A stretch of DNA of 64,000 nt. Source: Streptomyces laurentii (GTDB lineage Bacteria > Actinomycetota > Actinomycetes > Streptomycetales > Streptomycetaceae). The DNA lies in NCBI GenBank assembly GCA_002355495.1, contig AP017424.1, positions 1,798,001-1,862,000 on the forward strand. Direction: 5' to 3'. The notes beneath the pieces were generated by a model. The model worked only from the letters and a program-made list of their open reading frames with translations, made no database searches and was not told where the DNA came from. Below, piece by piece: positions 43,940 through 53,567 of this stretch (the first letter of the stretch is position 1; every line of letters begins with the position of its first letter). The translations under genes and the position numbers were made by a program.

Positions 43940-44745
43940 GACTTCTTGGCCTTAGCGGTGTGGGCCGCGACCCAGATGGCAACTGCGATCAGACCGCCCA
44001 GGCCGAAGATCCAAGCGAACAGACCCTCGCTGACGGGGCCGAGGCCACCGAGCTTGAGACCACCCGGGTTGTCGGCCTTGTCACTGTTGACAGCCTGGAC
44101 GTAGGCGATGATGTCCCTCTTCTGCTGCTCCGGCATGGTGGTGTCGGGGAAGGAGGGCATGTTCTGCGGGCCGGTCTGCATGGCCTCGTAGAGGTGCTTC
44201 GGCTCCACGCCTTCGAGGGTGGGGGCGTACTTGCCGTAGGTCAGCGCGCCGCCTTCACCGGTGAAGTTGTGGCACTGGGCACAGTTGGTGCGGAACAGCT
44301 CGCCACCGCGGGCGGCGTCGGCACCCTCAGGGCTGTACTGGCCAGGCTTCGGCGTGATCGGGCCGGCACCGAGGGACGCCACGTACGCCGCGAGCTGATC
44401 GATCTCAGCCTGCGAGTAGATGACCTTCTTCCTCGGAACCTGGGCGCCCGGCTGCTGCGCGGGCATACGGCCGGTGCCGACCTGGAAGTCCACCGCCGCC
44501 GAGCCCACGCCGACGAGCTGCGGACCGTCACTGGTGCCCTGACCGCCGGTTCCGTGGCAGCTTGCACAGCCGACGGCGTAGAGCTTCTTGCCCTCCTCGA
44601 TGGCGAGGGACTGGGCGGTTTCATCGGCCTTCGCCGTGCCCGCGGGCGCGAACGCGGCGTACAGCCCCCCAGTTGCCGCCAGCGCGAGAAGTAGGACGAC
44701 GACCGCCGCCAGCGGATGGCGTCGTCGTGCGGAGAGCTTTTTCAC
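43936..44745 (-). CDS. qcrC: diheme cytochrome c subunit of bc1 complex
   Basis: 269 residues. N-terminal membrane anchor (HPLAAVVVLLLALAATGGLYAA), two c-type heme sites, CASCHG at about 56-61 and CAQCHN at about 155-160, and a C-terminal helix (LFAWIFGLGGLIAVAIWVAAH). The two hemes pass electrons directly to the oxidase, replacing soluble cytochrome c, which is absent in these organisms. ATG at 44745; 74 bp separates it from ctaE. Other family features: YKVIYSQAEIDQLAAYVASLG-like helix between the domains. Confidence 0.97.
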   Translation of the reverse strand: MKKLSARRRHPLAAVVVLLLALAATGGLYAAFAPAGTAKADETAQSLAIEEGKKLYAVGCASCHGTGGQGTSDGPQLVGVGSAAVDFQVGTGRMPAQQPGAQVPRKKVIYSQAEIDQLAAYVASLGAGPITPKPGQYSPEGADAARGGELFRTNCAQCHNFTGEGGALTYGKYAPTLEGVEPKHLYEAMQTGPQNMPSFPDTTMPEQQKRDIIAYVQAVNSDKADNPGGLKLGGLGPVSEGLFAWIFGLGGLIAVAIWVAAHTAKAKKS

Positions 44746-44819
44746 GGATTACCCCGGTGTCAGGATCTTCTGCGTCGATCTTGCTGGATGTGTTCGGTCC
44801 GCCCGGAGGCGGACCCCGA

Positions 44820-45440
44820 TTACTTGATCAAGTAGATCGTGGCGAAGAGGCCGATCCAGACGACATCGACGAAGTGCCAGTAGTAGGACACGACGATGGC
44901 GGCGGTTGCCTGCTCGTGAGTGAACCTCTTGGCGGCGTACGTCCGGCCGAGGACCAGCAGGAAGGCGATGAGACCGCCCGTCACGTGCAGGCCGTGGAAG
45001 CCGGTGGTCAGGTAGAACACCGTGCCGTACGGGTCGGAGGAGAGCGAGAGCCCTTCCTCCTTCACCAGCTCGGTGTACTCGAAGACCTGACCGCCAATGA
45101 AGATCGCGCCCATCACGAACGTGAGGGTGAACCACGCCCGGAGCTTCTTCACGTCACCGCGCTCGGCGGCGAAGACGCCGAGCTGACAGGTGAGAGAGGA
45201 GAGCACCAGGATCGCGGTGTTCGTCCCGGAGAACGGGAGGTTCAGCGCATCGGCCTTTTCCGCCCAGAAGTCGGGACCCATCACGGATCGCAGGGTGAAG
45301 TACATCGCGAAGAGGGCCGCGAAGAACATCAGCTCGGAACTCAACCAGATGATGGTTCCGACGCTGGTGAGGTTCGGTCGATTGACCGACGGGTGCGCGT
45401 GCCCGGTTTCTACTGTCGTTACTGTCGCCACGACCGACAT
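44820..45440 (-). CDS. ctaE: cytochrome c oxidase subunit III
   Basis: 206 residues with five membrane helices, as expected for actinobacterial CtaE. Characteristic stretches are [73 protein letters not shown] and [20 protein letters not shown]. It supports the catalytic subunit but carries no redox cofactor. ATG at 45440. First gene of the ctaE-qcrCAB unit; it is separated from the other oxidase subunit genes by two unrelated genes. Confidence 0.96.
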   Translation of the reverse strand: MSVVATVTTVETGHAHPSVNRPNLTSVGTIIWLSSELMFFAALFAMYFTLRSVMGPDFWAEKADALNLPFSGTNTAILVLSSLTCQLGVFAAERGDVKKLRAWFTLTFVMGAIFIGGQVFEYTELVKEEGLSLSSDPYGTVFYLTTGFHGLHVTGGLIAFLLVLGRTYAAKRFTHEQATAAIVVSYYWHFVDVVWIGLFATIYLIK

Positions 45441-45628
45441 TATGTCGGTCCCTTATCCCGCCCTCACTCCGGGGGGTGCCGTTCGGAGTGTCCGGGGCGT
45501 GTGTCCAGCCCGAACGGCCCATCGGAGCCGCCTCCCGGCACCCTTCGAACGGGTGTTGAACGGGTGTTGACGCGGTGTGGTCCGGAGTAGCATCCCGCGC
45601 AACGACCGACCACCTTCACGGAGGAACG

Positions 45629-46030
45629 ATGCAGTCGAGCGCCACGGTTCTGGTCTACAGCGACGACGCGAACACCCGCGCCCGGGTGCGCCTCGCGGCC
45701 GGGCGCAGGCCCGCCGCCGATGTTCCCCCGGTCGAGTTCGTCGAGTGCGCGACGCTGCCCGCCGTCCTGGCGGCCCTGGACGCGGGCGGCATCGACGTAT
45801 GCGTCCTGGACGGCGAGGCGGTGCCCGCGGGCGGCATGGGGGTCTGCCGGCAGATCAAGGACGAGGTCTTCCGGTGCCCGCCGGTGCTGCTCCTGATCGG
45901 CCGGCCGCAGGACGCCTGGCTGGCCACCTGGAGCCGCGCGGACGCCGCGGTCACCCACCCGGTGGAGCCGGTGGAGTTCGCGGAGTCCCTGGCGGCCCTG
46001 CTGCGCAAGCGCCTGCCCGTCAACGCGTAA
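45629..46030 (+). CDS. stand-alone receiver-like protein, possibly pseudo-receiver
   Basis: 133 residues, ATG after ggagg. The fold reads as a response-regulator receiver: VLVYSDDANTRARVRLA opening with acidic residues, VDVCVLDGEA with the candidate phospho-Asp, VLLLIGRPQDAWLA and VTHPVEPVEFAESLAALL. The conserved Lys before the last strand is replaced by His (THPVE for xKPxx), and there is no output domain, so phosphorylation-linked switching is uncertain. It sits alone, oppositely oriented, between the two respiratory operons. Conserved in Streptomyces as far as I recall; role unknown. Confidence 0.78.
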   Translation: MQSSATVLVYSDDANTRARVRLAAGRRPAADVPPVEFVECATLPAVLAALDAGGIDVCVLDGEAVPAGGMGVCRQIKDEVFRCPPVLLLIGRPQDAWLATWSRADAAVTHPVEPVEFAESLAALLRKRLPVNA

Positions 46031-46052
46031 CCCCTGGGGCACCCGTACGTGT

Positions 46053-46100
46053 GGATTGCCCCTCGCATCACACCTTCCGGCGTGGTGCAAGGGGCAATCC
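46053..46100. terminator. bidirectional terminator after the receiver and transpeptidase genes
   Basis: ggattgcccc (46053-46062) pairs with ggggcaatcc (46091-46100); the loop contains a second imperfect stem (gcatcacacc/ggcgtggtgc). Lies between convergent stops at 46030 and 46114. Confidence 0.85.
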
Positions 46101-46113
46101 GGGTCGCGAAAAA

Positions 46114-47373
46114 TCACAGAGAAGGACGCAGGCGGGCCTTCGCGTCGATCGTCGCGTTCGGGTCCGTGCCGTCCTTCACGAGGGCGCTGCCCTTGCGCCA
46201 CTCGTCCCACTCCATGTTCCAGTCCCCGTAGCCGTTGCCGAAGGCGTCCATGGTGTCGCCGTAGCTGTTGATGACGGTGACGAGGTCGCCCTCCGTGATG
46301 TTCTCGTAGAACCAGGCCGCGTTGCCCGTGGACATGCCCACACAGCCGTGGCTGACGTTCGCCGCGCCCTGGGAGCCGACGGACCAGGGGGCCGCGTGGA
46401 CGTACTCGCCGCTCCAGGTCACCCGGGTGGCGTAGTAGACCGGCAGGTCGTACGAGTCGGAGGTGCCCTCGGAGATGCCGATGCTGGTGCCGCGCATCCG
46501 GACGAAGTACTCCTTGCCGAGGACCACTTTGATCCCGTTTCGGGTGGAGTAGCCCGGTTTCCCGGTGGTCACCGGAATGGTGTTGATCACTTCCCCGTTG
46601 CGCTTCACCGTCATGGTGTGGTCGCTCGCGTCGGTGATGGCCTCGACCCGGTCGCCGGTGGTGATCTTCAGCGGCTGCGAGGCGCCGCCGTACAGCTTGT
46701 CGCCGATCTTCACGCCGTCGAGGTTGCCGGTGACGGTGATGGTCGCGTCGTTCGGCCAGTACTCCTTGGGGCGGTAGTGCAGCTGCTGGTCGTCGACCCA
46801 GTACCAGGAACCGCCGTCGGCGGCCGGTACGGAGCGGACCTTGAGGGCCCGTTCGACGATCGAGCGGGCCGCCTTGTCCTTCACCGGGAGGCTCAGCTCG
46901 GCGATGATCGGCTGGCCGACGCCGTACTTGCCCTCCTCCGGCCCGAACGTGGCGGTGAGGGCCCGTTTGGCCGTCGCCGTCTCGTACGTGAGCGTACGGG
47001 CGCCTGGGGCGCCTTCCTCGTCCTCGGTGGACACCTTGACGGTGTACCGGGCGCCGGCCGACAGGGAGCCCGTGGAACGCCACTTGCGGCCGTCCGCGGT
47101 GAGATCGCCGGCCAGGTGGTGCCCGGTCTCGTCGATGGCGCTGACGTCGGTGATCCGCCCCTCGTCGCCCTTGGCGCTGACCTCCAGTGGCTTGTCCGGG
47201 TCGGCCTTCTTCCCGGCGGCGGGCGCGTTGAACGCGATCTGGGCGGCCGCGTCGTAGGGCCTCGCCCGCAGCGGGCGTTCCGCGGGACCCGCACACGCGG
47301 TGGCGGCCACGGTGACGGCGATGACCAGCAGGGTGCAGCTCCGGGCAGTCCGGGTGCGCGGCGTGTCGTTCAT
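46114..47373 (-). CDS. lipoprotein L,D-transpeptidase with Ig-like domains
   Basis: 419 residues. N-terminal signal with lipobox-like ATAC (Cys near 27) then two Ig-like beta domains (about 40-240) and a YkuD catalytic domain with HGCVGM preceded by YVHAAPWSVGSQG and containing the catalytic Cys. It forms 3-3 cross-links in peptidoglycan between mDAP or LL-DAP residues. ATG at 47373. The Ig-Ig-YkuD-C-terminal layout matches the mycobacterial LdtMt2 group. It separates the two oxidase operons but shares no function with them. Confidence 0.94.
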   Translation of the reverse strand: MNDTPRTRTARSCTLLVIAVTVAATACAGPAERPLRARPYDAAAQIAFNAPAAGKKADPDKPLEVSAKGDEGRITDVSAIDETGHHLAGDLTADGRKWRSTGSLSAGARYTVKVSTEDEEGAPGARTLTYETATAKRALTATFGPEEGKYGVGQPIIAELSLPVKDKAARSIVERALKVRSVPAADGGSWYWVDDQQLHYRPKEYWPNDATITVTGNLDGVKIGDKLYGGASQPLKITTGDRVEAITDASDHTMTVKRNGEVINTIPVTTGKPGYSTRNGIKVVLGKEYFVRMRGTSIGISEGTSDSYDLPVYYATRVTWSGEYVHAAPWSVGSQGAANVSHGCVGMSTGNAAWFYENITEGDLVTVINSYGDTMDAFGNGYGDWNMEWDEWRKGSALVKDGTDPNATIDAKARLRPSL

Positions 47374-47423
47374 GTGCCCACGGTAAGAACAATCCCCGCC
47401 CGGGGCGCGCCGGGTGAAGCAAA

Positions 47424-47468
47424 CGAGGGGCCCCCTCACTTCGTCGTACGAAGCGAGGGGGCCCCTCG
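47424..47468 (-). terminator. terminator after ctaF
   Basis: A 14-bp perfect stem, cgaggggccccctc (47424-47437) against 47455-47468, extended by an inner cttcgt/acgaag stem after one mismatch. Lies between the ctaF stop at 47498 and the transpeptidase start. Confidence 0.8.
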
Positions 47469-47497
47469 GGTGTCACGGGTACTGCTGCGGGAATCCG

Positions 47498-47896
47498 CTA
47501 CTGGTTCTGGTTCTCACCGCGGTAGAACTCGAAGACCCAGCCGAAGATGCCGACGAGGATGAACGGCGCCGAGAAGTACATCAGCCACCAGCCGATGGCG
47601 ATCGCCAGGAAGGCGAGGGCGCCACCGAGCGCCAGCGAGAGCGGCTGCCAGCTGTGCGGGGCGAAGAAGCCCAGCTCGCCGGCCTCGTCCGCGACGTCGG
47701 CCTCCTTGTCGTCCTGCGCCAGGTCGTCGACCCGCCGGGCCGTGAAGGCCAGGTAGTAGCCGACCATGATGCACAGGCCGAACGCCAGGAAGAGCGTCGT
47801 GGTGCCGACCGCTTCCTTCGCCCAGACACCGTAGACGATGCCCACGGCGAGGATGAAGACGCTCAGCCAGATGAACATCTTGCCCTGGATCTTCAC
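47498..47896 (-). CDS. ctaF: cytochrome c oxidase subunit 4 (actinobacterial)
   Basis: 132 residues, GTG start overlapping the ctaD stop by four bases. Four membrane helices: [55 protein letters not shown] and [14 protein letters not shown]. The small structural subunit found in actinobacterial aa3 oxidases; no cofactor ligands. Coupled to ctaC and ctaD in one operon. Confidence 0.95.
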   Translation of the reverse strand: MKIQGKMFIWLSVFILAVGIVYGVWAKEAVGTTTLFLAFGLCIMVGYYLAFTARRVDDLAQDDKEADVADEAGELGFFAPHSWQPLSLALGGALAFLAIAIGWWLMYFSAPFILVGIFGWVFEFYRGENQNQ

Positions 47897-49626
47897 TTGC
47901 CGGCCTCCTTGCCACCGGTGAGGGCCGCCACCTCGAGATGGTTCTCGAGCTGGTCGACAGCCGCGATCTCCGGGTGGTGCAGGTCGAACGCCGGGGATTC
48001 GGAGCGGATACGGGGCAGGGTGAGGAAGTTGTGCCGCGGCGGCGGGCAGGAGGTCGCCCACTCGAGGGAGCGGCCGTAACCCCACGGGTCGTCGACCTCG
48101 ATCTTCTTGCCGTACTTGGCGGTCTTCCACACGTTGTAGAAGAACGGCAGTACCGACAGACCGAGCAGGAACGACGCGATGGTCGAGACCGTGTTCAGCG
48201 CGGTGAAGCCGTCGGCGTCGAGGTAGTCCGCGTAACGACGCGGCATGCCCTCGGCACCCAGCCAGTGCTGCACCAGGAACGTGCCGTGGAAGCCGATGAA
48301 CAGCGTCCAGAAGGTGATCTTGCCCAGGCGCTCGTCCAGCATCTTGCCGGTGAACTTCGGCCACCAGAAGTGGAAGCCGGCGAACATCGCGAAGACGACC
48401 GTACCGAAGATCACGTAGTGGAAGTGCGCGACCACGAAGTACGAGTCGGTGACGTGGAAGTCCAGCGGCGGGGCCGCCAGGATGACACCGGTCAGACCAC
48501 CGAAGGTGAAGGTGACCAGGAAGCCGATGACCCAGAGCATCGGAGTCTCGAAGGACAGCGAGCCCTTCCACATCGTGCCGATCCAGTTGAAGAACTTCAC
48601 ACCGGTCGGAACCGCGATGAGGAACGTCATGAAGGAGAAGAACGGCAGGAGCACGCCACCGGTCGCGTACATGTGGTGGGCCCACACGGTCACGGAGAGA
48701 CCGGCGATGGCGATCGTCGCGGCGACCAGACCGATGTAACCGAACATCGGCTTACGGCTGAAGACCGGGATGATCTCGGAGACGATGCCGAAGAACGGCA
48801 GGGCGATGATGTACACCTCTGGGTGTCCGAAGAACCAGAAGAGGTGCTGCCAGAGCAACGCTCCGCCGTTGGCCGCGTCGAAGACGTGGGCACCGAACTT
48901 GCGGTCCGCCTCGAGGGCGAAGAGCGCAGCCGCCAGGACCGGGAAGGCGAGCAGGACCAGAACACCGGTCAGCAGCACGTTCCAGGTGAAGATCGGCATA
49001 CGGAACATCGTCATGCCCGGAGCGCGCATGCAGATGATCGTGGTGATGAAGTTGACGGCACCGAGGATGGTACCGAAGCCCGACATCGTCAGACCCATGA
49101 TCCACATGTCGGCACCGATACCCGGCGAGCGGACGGCGTCCGACAGCGGGGAGTAGGCGAACCAGCCGAAGTCGGCGGCACCCTGCGGGGTGAGGAAGCC
49201 GGCCACGGCGATGATCGAGCCGAACAGGTAGAGCCAGTAGGCGAACATGTTCAGCCGCGGGAACGCCACGTCGGGCGCGCCGATCTGCAGCGGCATGATC
49301 CAGTTCGCGAAACCGGCGAACAGCGGCGTCGCGAACATCAGCAGCATGATCGTGCCGTGCATCGTGAACGCCTGGTTGAACTGCTCGTTCGACATGATCT
49401 GCGTACCCGGACGGGCCAGCTCGGCGCGCATGAAGAGCGCCATGACTCCGCCGATACAGAAGAAGACGAACGACGTGATCAGGTACATCGACCCGATCGT
49501 CTTGTGGTCGGTGGTGGTCAGCCACTTCACCACGATGTTGCCGGGCTGCTTGCGGCGAACCGGGATCTCGTTCTCGTACGAGTCCTCAGCCGCGGCCGCA
49601 CCCTGGGGTTCGTTGAGGATGCTCAC
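47893..49626 (-). CDS. ctaD: cytochrome c oxidase subunit I
   Basis: 577 residues with twelve membrane helices. Binds heme a, heme a3 and CuB, and reduces O2 to water while pumping protons. Ligand motifs: [14 protein letters not shown] (heme a His), [10 protein letters not shown] (CuB His and the cross-linked Tyr), [10 protein letters not shown] (two CuB His) and [10 protein letters not shown] (heme a3 and heme a His). ATG at 49626, four-base overlap with ctaC. The N-terminal 30 residues are charged. C-terminal tail of about 60 residues is longer than in the mitochondrial protein. Confidence 0.98.
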   Translation of the reverse strand: MSILNEPQGAAAAEDSYENEIPVRRKQPGNIVVKWLTTTDHKTIGSMYLITSFVFFCIGGVMALFMRAELARPGTQIMSNEQFNQAFTMHGTIMLLMFATPLFAGFANWIMPLQIGAPDVAFPRLNMFAYWLYLFGSIIAVAGFLTPQGAADFGWFAYSPLSDAVRSPGIGADMWIMGLTMSGFGTILGAVNFITTIICMRAPGMTMFRMPIFTWNVLLTGVLVLLAFPVLAAALFALEADRKFGAHVFDAANGGALLWQHLFWFFGHPEVYIIALPFFGIVSEIIPVFSRKPMFGYIGLVAATIAIAGLSVTVWAHHMYATGGVLLPFFSFMTFLIAVPTGVKFFNWIGTMWKGSLSFETPMLWVIGFLVTFTFGGLTGVILAAPPLDFHVTDSYFVVAHFHYVIFGTVVFAMFAGFHFWWPKFTGKMLDERLGKITFWTLFIGFHGTFLVQHWLGAEGMPRRYADYLDADGFTALNTVSTIASFLLGLSVLPFFYNVWKTAKYGKKIEVDDPWGYGRSLEWATSCPPPRHNFLTLPRIRSESPAFDLHHPEIAAVDQLENHLEVAALTGGKEAGK

Positions 49627-50588
49627 AGTACGTTCTTCTCCGCATTCCTGGCCGGGTCCGTCTGCTCAATGCCAGACGGGATGTAGCCGGTCTGCCCCTT
49701 CTCCGCAAGCTCCTTCAGGTGCGCCTGGTAGCGCTCCGGGGAGACCACCTTGACGTTGAAGAGCATCCGGGAGTGGTCGACACCGCACAGCTCGGCGCAC
49801 TTGCCGAGGTAGGTGCCTTCCTTGTTCGGGGTGACCTCGAAGGCGTTGGTGTGACCCGGGATGACGTCCATCTTCATCAGGAACGGAACCGTCCAGAAGG
49901 AGTGGATGACGTCACGCGAAGTCAGGACGAAGCGGACCTTCTCGCCCTTGGGCAGCCACAGGGTCGGACCCGGGTTGCCGGTCTGCGGGTTCCGCGTGCC
50001 GGGGATACCGGCGTCGTAGACGCCGCCCGCGTTCGCCGGGAACTGGTTCTTGAGCTTGTCCGGGATCGCCGCGAGGTTCGCGTCCTTCTTGGCGTCGCCG
50101 GTCACACCGGGCACGTTCTCGACGTAGTTGAAGCCCCAGCTCCACTGATAGCCGACCACGTTGACCGTGTGGGCGGGCTTGTCAGAGAGCTCGAGAAGCT
50201 TCGACTGGTCACGCGCGGTGAAGTAGAAGAGCACCGACACGATGATCAGCGGAGTGATCGTGTACAGCGCCTCGATGGGCATGTTGTAACGGGTCTGCGG
50301 AGGAACCTCGACCTTGGTGCGGCTGCGCCGGTGGAAGATGATGGCCCAGATGATCAGGCCCCACACCAGCACACCGACGACGAGAGCGGCGGCCCAGGAA
50401 CCCTGCCAGAGCGACAGGATCCGGGGGGCCTCTTCGGTCACCGGGGTGGGCATACCAAGTCGGGGGAAGTCTTCCCAGTTGTACGAGCAGCCAGTGGCTG
50501 TCGCCAGGACCAGGCCCGCAGTCAGCACCTGCGGCAGCTTCCGCCGCATCGGGCGCCGCGACGAGCGGTCGGAGCCGTTGGGACTCAC
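49623..50588 (-). CDS. ctaC: cytochrome c oxidase subunit II (lipoprotein)
   Basis: 321 residues, GTG start preceded by GGGAAGG at six bases. Signal with lipobox ATGC, two membrane helices (about 45-70 and 90-112) and an extracytoplasmic cupredoxin domain holding the CuA site: [17 protein letters not shown] and [14 protein letters not shown] give Cys, His, Met and Glu ligands. It accepts electrons from QcrC. First gene of ctaCDF. The [11 protein letters not shown] aromatic patch is the electron entry region. Confidence 0.96.
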   Translation of the reverse strand: MSPNGSDRSSRRPMRRKLPQVLTAGLVLATATGCSYNWEDFPRLGMPTPVTEEAPRILSLWQGSWAAALVVGVLVWGLIIWAIIFHRRSRTKVEVPPQTRYNMPIEALYTITPLIIVSVLFYFTARDQSKLLELSDKPAHTVNVVGYQWSWGFNYVENVPGVTGDAKKDANLAAIPDKLKNQFPANAGGVYDAGIPGTRNPQTGNPGPTLWLPKGEKVRFVLTSRDVIHSFWTVPFLMKMDVIPGHTNAFEVTPNKEGTYLGKCAELCGVDHSRMLFNVKVVSPERYQAHLKELAEKGQTGYIPSGIEQTDPARNAEKNVL

Positions 50589-50990
50589 GTAGCGCCTTCC
50601 CGAGAGTCTCGGCCCGCGCTGGTCGGCTACGGCCGCCCGTCTCGCTGGTCGGTCGCCGCCCCGGCCGCGGGCAGGGGTTTGGATGTTTATGCGGACCAAA
50701 CCCTACTGGACGCTATTTGGGGTCGCGCGGGGAGGGTGCCCAACGCGCCGCCCGAGCCCCCGAAGGGGTGGCCCCGGGCGTGTCGCGGCCCGTTCGGCCT
50801 GGGCCGGACGGCCCCCTACCGGCGGATCGGGGGCGGCTTTTGACACGGTGTCGCCCGGTCGGGGCGGGGATGTGGAGGGATCGGTTCCGGCGGGGTGCCC
50901 GACCGGTGTCCGGCAGGGCGCGCGCACCCGTCCACGACCCGCGTCCGGGCAGCCGGACGAACCGGCCGGGACCGGGGTTAGCGTGGGCGG
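50589..50990. other. divergent promoter region between ctaC and the desulfurase fusion
   Basis: About 400 bp without a supported gene. Near 50699-50720 the minus strand reads TAGGGT, a possible -10 for ctaC, but a clear -35 is missing. The rest is G/C-rich with no recognised riboswitch or strong hairpin. The plus-strand gene has only a weak site ahead of its start. Confidence 0.4.
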
Positions 50991-52379
50991 ATGCCGTACT
51001 TCGACGCCGCATCGGCGGCTCCGCTGCACCCCGTCGCCCGCCAGGCGCTGCTGGCCTCCCTGGACGAGGGCTGGGCCGACCCGGCCCGGCTGTACCGCGA
51101 GGGGCGGCGGGCCCGGCTGCTGCTCGACGCCGCGCGCGAGGCCGCCGCGGAGGCGGTCGGCTGTCGCCCGGACGAGCTCGTTTTCACTCCTTCGGGGACA
51201 CGCGCCGTCCACACGGGTGTCGCGGGGGCGCTGGCGGGCCGCAGGCGGGCCGGGGACCGGCTCGTGGTGTCGGCGGTCGAGCACTCCTCCGTGCTGTACG
51301 CGGGAGAGGCACACGCGGCCGCGGGCGGGACGGTGACGGAGGTGCCGGTGGGGCGCTCCGGCGCGGTGGACCCGGAGGCGTTCGGGGCGGCGCTCGACTC
51401 CCGTACCGCGCTGGCCTGCCTGCAGTCCGCCAACCACGAGGTGGGCACCGAGCAGCCGGTGGCCGAGGTGGCGGCGGCCTGCCGGGCGGCGGGGGTGCCG
51501 CTGTTCGTGGACGCGGCGCAGTCGCTGGGCTGGGGGCCGGTGCCCGAGGGCTGGTCGCTGCTCGCGGCGAGCGCGCACAAGTGGGGCGGTCCGGCGGGGG
51601 TCGGACTGCTCGCGGTGCGCAAGGGGGTCCGGTTCGCCCCGCAAGGCCCGTCGGACGAACGGGAGTCGGGCCGGGCACCCGGGTTCGAGAACCTGCCGGC
51701 GATCGTGGCGGCGGCGGCCTCGCTGCGCGCGGTGCGGGCGGAGGCGGCGGCCGAGGGGGCGCGGCTGCGGGCGCTCGTGGACCGGATCCGGGCGCGGGTG
51801 CCGGAGCTGGTGCCGGACGTGGAGGTGGTGGGCGATCCGGTGCGGCGGCTGCCGCATCTGGTCACGTTCTCGTGTCTGTACGTCGACGGGGAGACGCTGC
51901 TCGCCGAGCTGGACCGGGAGGGTTTCTCCGTTTCGTCGGGTTCGTCCTGTACGAGCGCCACGCTGACGCCCAGCCATGTGCTGCGCGCGATGGGGGTGCT
52001 GAGCGAGGGCAACGTCCGGGTGTCGCTGCCGGCCGGCACGGCGGAGGAGGACGTGGACCGCTTCCTGGCGGTGCTGCCGGGGGTCGTGGCGTCCGTACGC
52101 GACCGGCTGGGCGCGCCCGCCCCGGCGGCGGCCGCGGCGGCGGAGCCCGCCCGGTCGCTGGTGGTCGACGCGCTGGGACGGCGCTGCCCGATCCCGGTGA
52201 TCGAGCTGGCCCGGGTGATCGGCGACGTGCCGGTGGGCGACACGGTCACGGTGCTGTCGGACGACGGGGCGGCACGCCTCGACATCCCCGCGTGGTGCGA
52301 GATGCGGGGGCAGGAGTACGTGGGCGAGGAGCCGTCCCCGAAGGGCGGCACGGCCTACGTGGTGCGCCGGGTGGCGTGA
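50991..52379 (+). CDS. cysteine desulfurase fused to TusA-type sulfur carrier
   Basis: 462 residues. Residues about 1-370 are an IscS/NifS-type class V enzyme: FDAASAAPLHPVARQALL, FTPSGTRAVHTGVAGAL, LQSANHEVGTEQPV, the PLP Lys in SAHKWGGPAGVG, and the desulfurase Cys in SSGSSCTSATLTPSHV. Residues about 385-460 are a TusA/SirA domain with the CPxP motif (ALGRRCPIPVIELARVI). Persulfide formed on the first domain can pass in cis to the TusA Cys, a one-chain version of IscS to TusA. The acceptor (tRNA thiolation, Moco or other) is unknown. Divergent from ctaCDF; the other desulfurase-like gene at 38303 is of the SufS group. Confidence 0.9.
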   Translation: MPYFDAASAAPLHPVARQALLASLDEGWADPARLYREGRRARLLLDAAREAAAEAVGCRPDELVFTPSGTRAVHTGVAGALAGRRRAGDRLVVSAVEHSSVLYAGEAHAAAGGTVTEVPVGRSGAVDPEAFGAALDSRTALACLQSANHEVGTEQPVAEVAAACRAAGVPLFVDAAQSLGWGPVPEGWSLLAASAHKWGGPAGVGLLAVRKGVRFAPQGPSDERESGRAPGFENLPAIVAAAASLRAVRAEAAAEGARLRALVDRIRARVPELVPDVEVVGDPVRRLPHLVTFSCLYVDGETLLAELDREGFSVSSGSSCTSATLTPSHVLRAMGVLSEGNVRVSLPAGTAEEDVDRFLAVLPGVVASVRDRLGAPAPAAAAAAEPARSLVVDALGRRCPIPVIELARVIGDVPVGDTVTVLSDDGAARLDIPAWCEMRGQEYVGEEPSPKGGTAYVVRRVA

Positions 52380-52393
52380 GACCGGACACACGG

Positions 52394-52437
52394 ACGAACG
52401 AGCCCCTCACCCGGATCCGGGTGAGGGGCTCGTTCGT
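52394..52437. terminator. 44-bp perfect palindrome, bidirectional terminator
   Basis: The 22-bp half starting acgaacgagcccctcac is followed directly by its exact complement, with ggatcc at the centre. It lies between convergent genes (stops at 52379 and 52461). The absence of a loop means cruciform or hairpin with a tight turn; one strand also provides a terminator for each gene. Confidence 0.85.
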
Positions 52438-52460
52438 ACGGAAGGGCGAGCGGGCCCGGC

Positions 52461-53435
52461 TCAGACGAGGTGGGCCTGGACCTCGGCGGCGGCCTCGTCG
52501 CCGTACGCCTTGGTGAAGCGCTCCATGAAGTTGGCGCGGCGCAGGGTGTACTCCTGGGTGCCCAGGGTCTCGATCACCAGCGTGGCGAGCATGCAGCCGA
52601 CCTGCGCGGCGCGCTCCTCGCTGACGCCCCAGGACAGACCGGTGAGGAAGCCGGCCCGGAAGGCGTCGCCGACGCCGGTCGGGTCGACCTTGGCCTCCTC
52701 CTGCGGGCAGCCGACCTCGATCGGCTCCTCGCCGACCCGGTCGATGCGCACGCCGCGCGAGCCGAGGGTGGTGACGCGCCGGCCGACCCGCTCCAGGATC
52801 TCCTGCTCGCTCCAGCCGGTCTTCGACTCGATGAGGCCCTTCTCGTACTCGTTGGAGAAGAGGTAGGCGGCACCGTCCATCAGGGTGCGGATCTCGGTGC
52901 CGTCCATGCGCGCGATCTGCTGCGAGAAGTCGGCGGCGAACGGGATGCCGCGGGTCCGGCACTCCTCCGTGTGGCGCAGCATCGCCTCGGGGTCGTCGGC
53001 GCCGATGAGGACCAGGTCGAGGCCGCCCACGCGGTCGGCGACGGCCTTGAGCTCGATCAGCCGGGCCTCGCTCATGGCGCCGGTGTAGAAGGAGCCGATC
53101 TGGTTGTGGTCCTGGTCGGTGGTGCACACGAAGCGGGCGGTGTGCAGGACCTCGGAGATGCGGACGGAGCCGGTGTCCACGCCGTGCCGGTCGAGCCAGG
53201 CGCGGTACTCGTCGAAGTCGAAGCCGGCCGCGCCCACGAGGACCGGGCCGCCGCCGAGCTGCCCCATGCCGAAGCAGATGTTCGCGGCGACACCGCCCCG
53301 CCGGACGTCGAGGTTGTCGACCAGGAACGAGAGCGAGACCGTGTGAAGCTGGTCCGCCACGAGCTGGTCGGCGAACCGGCCCGGGAAGGTCATGAGGTGG
53401 TCGGTGGCGATGGAGCCGGTGACTGCGATACGCAC
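52461..53435 (-). CDS. PfkB-family sugar/nucleoside kinase
   Basis: 324 residues, GTG start with GGAGCG seven bases upstream. Ribokinase fold: substrate-side motif RRGGVAANICFGMGQLGG, HTARFVCTTDQDHNQIG, and the ATP/anion-hole signature DPTGVGDAFRAGFLTGLS with catalytic Asp. The length and N-terminus (RIAVTGSIATDHLMTFPG) resemble actinobacterial adenosine-kinase-like PfkB proteins. Substrate could be adenosine or a sugar. Possible minus-strand promoter: TTCGGC (53505-53500), TAGCGT (53482-53477), 17-nt spacer. Confidence 0.88.
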   Translation of the reverse strand: MRIAVTGSIATDHLMTFPGRFADQLVADQLHTVSLSFLVDNLDVRRGGVAANICFGMGQLGGGPVLVGAAGFDFDEYRAWLDRHGVDTGSVRISEVLHTARFVCTTDQDHNQIGSFYTGAMSEARLIELKAVADRVGGLDLVLIGADDPEAMLRHTEECRTRGIPFAADFSQQIARMDGTEIRTLMDGAAYLFSNEYEKGLIESKTGWSEQEILERVGRRVTTLGSRGVRIDRVGEEPIEVGCPQEEAKVDPTGVGDAFRAGFLTGLSWGVSEERAAQVGCMLATLVIETLGTQEYTLRRANFMERFTKAYGDEAAAEVQAHLV

Positions 53436-53567
53436 GGCTGGGCGCTCCAGTGGGGGACGACGGTGATGACACTTCACGCTACCGGCTGTGGAGGGCGTTG
53501 CCGAACAGTGGAAACTACCCCAGAGTAGGTCTTTTCCCCGGCACGTGGACGTGCGTACGGTGCGGCC

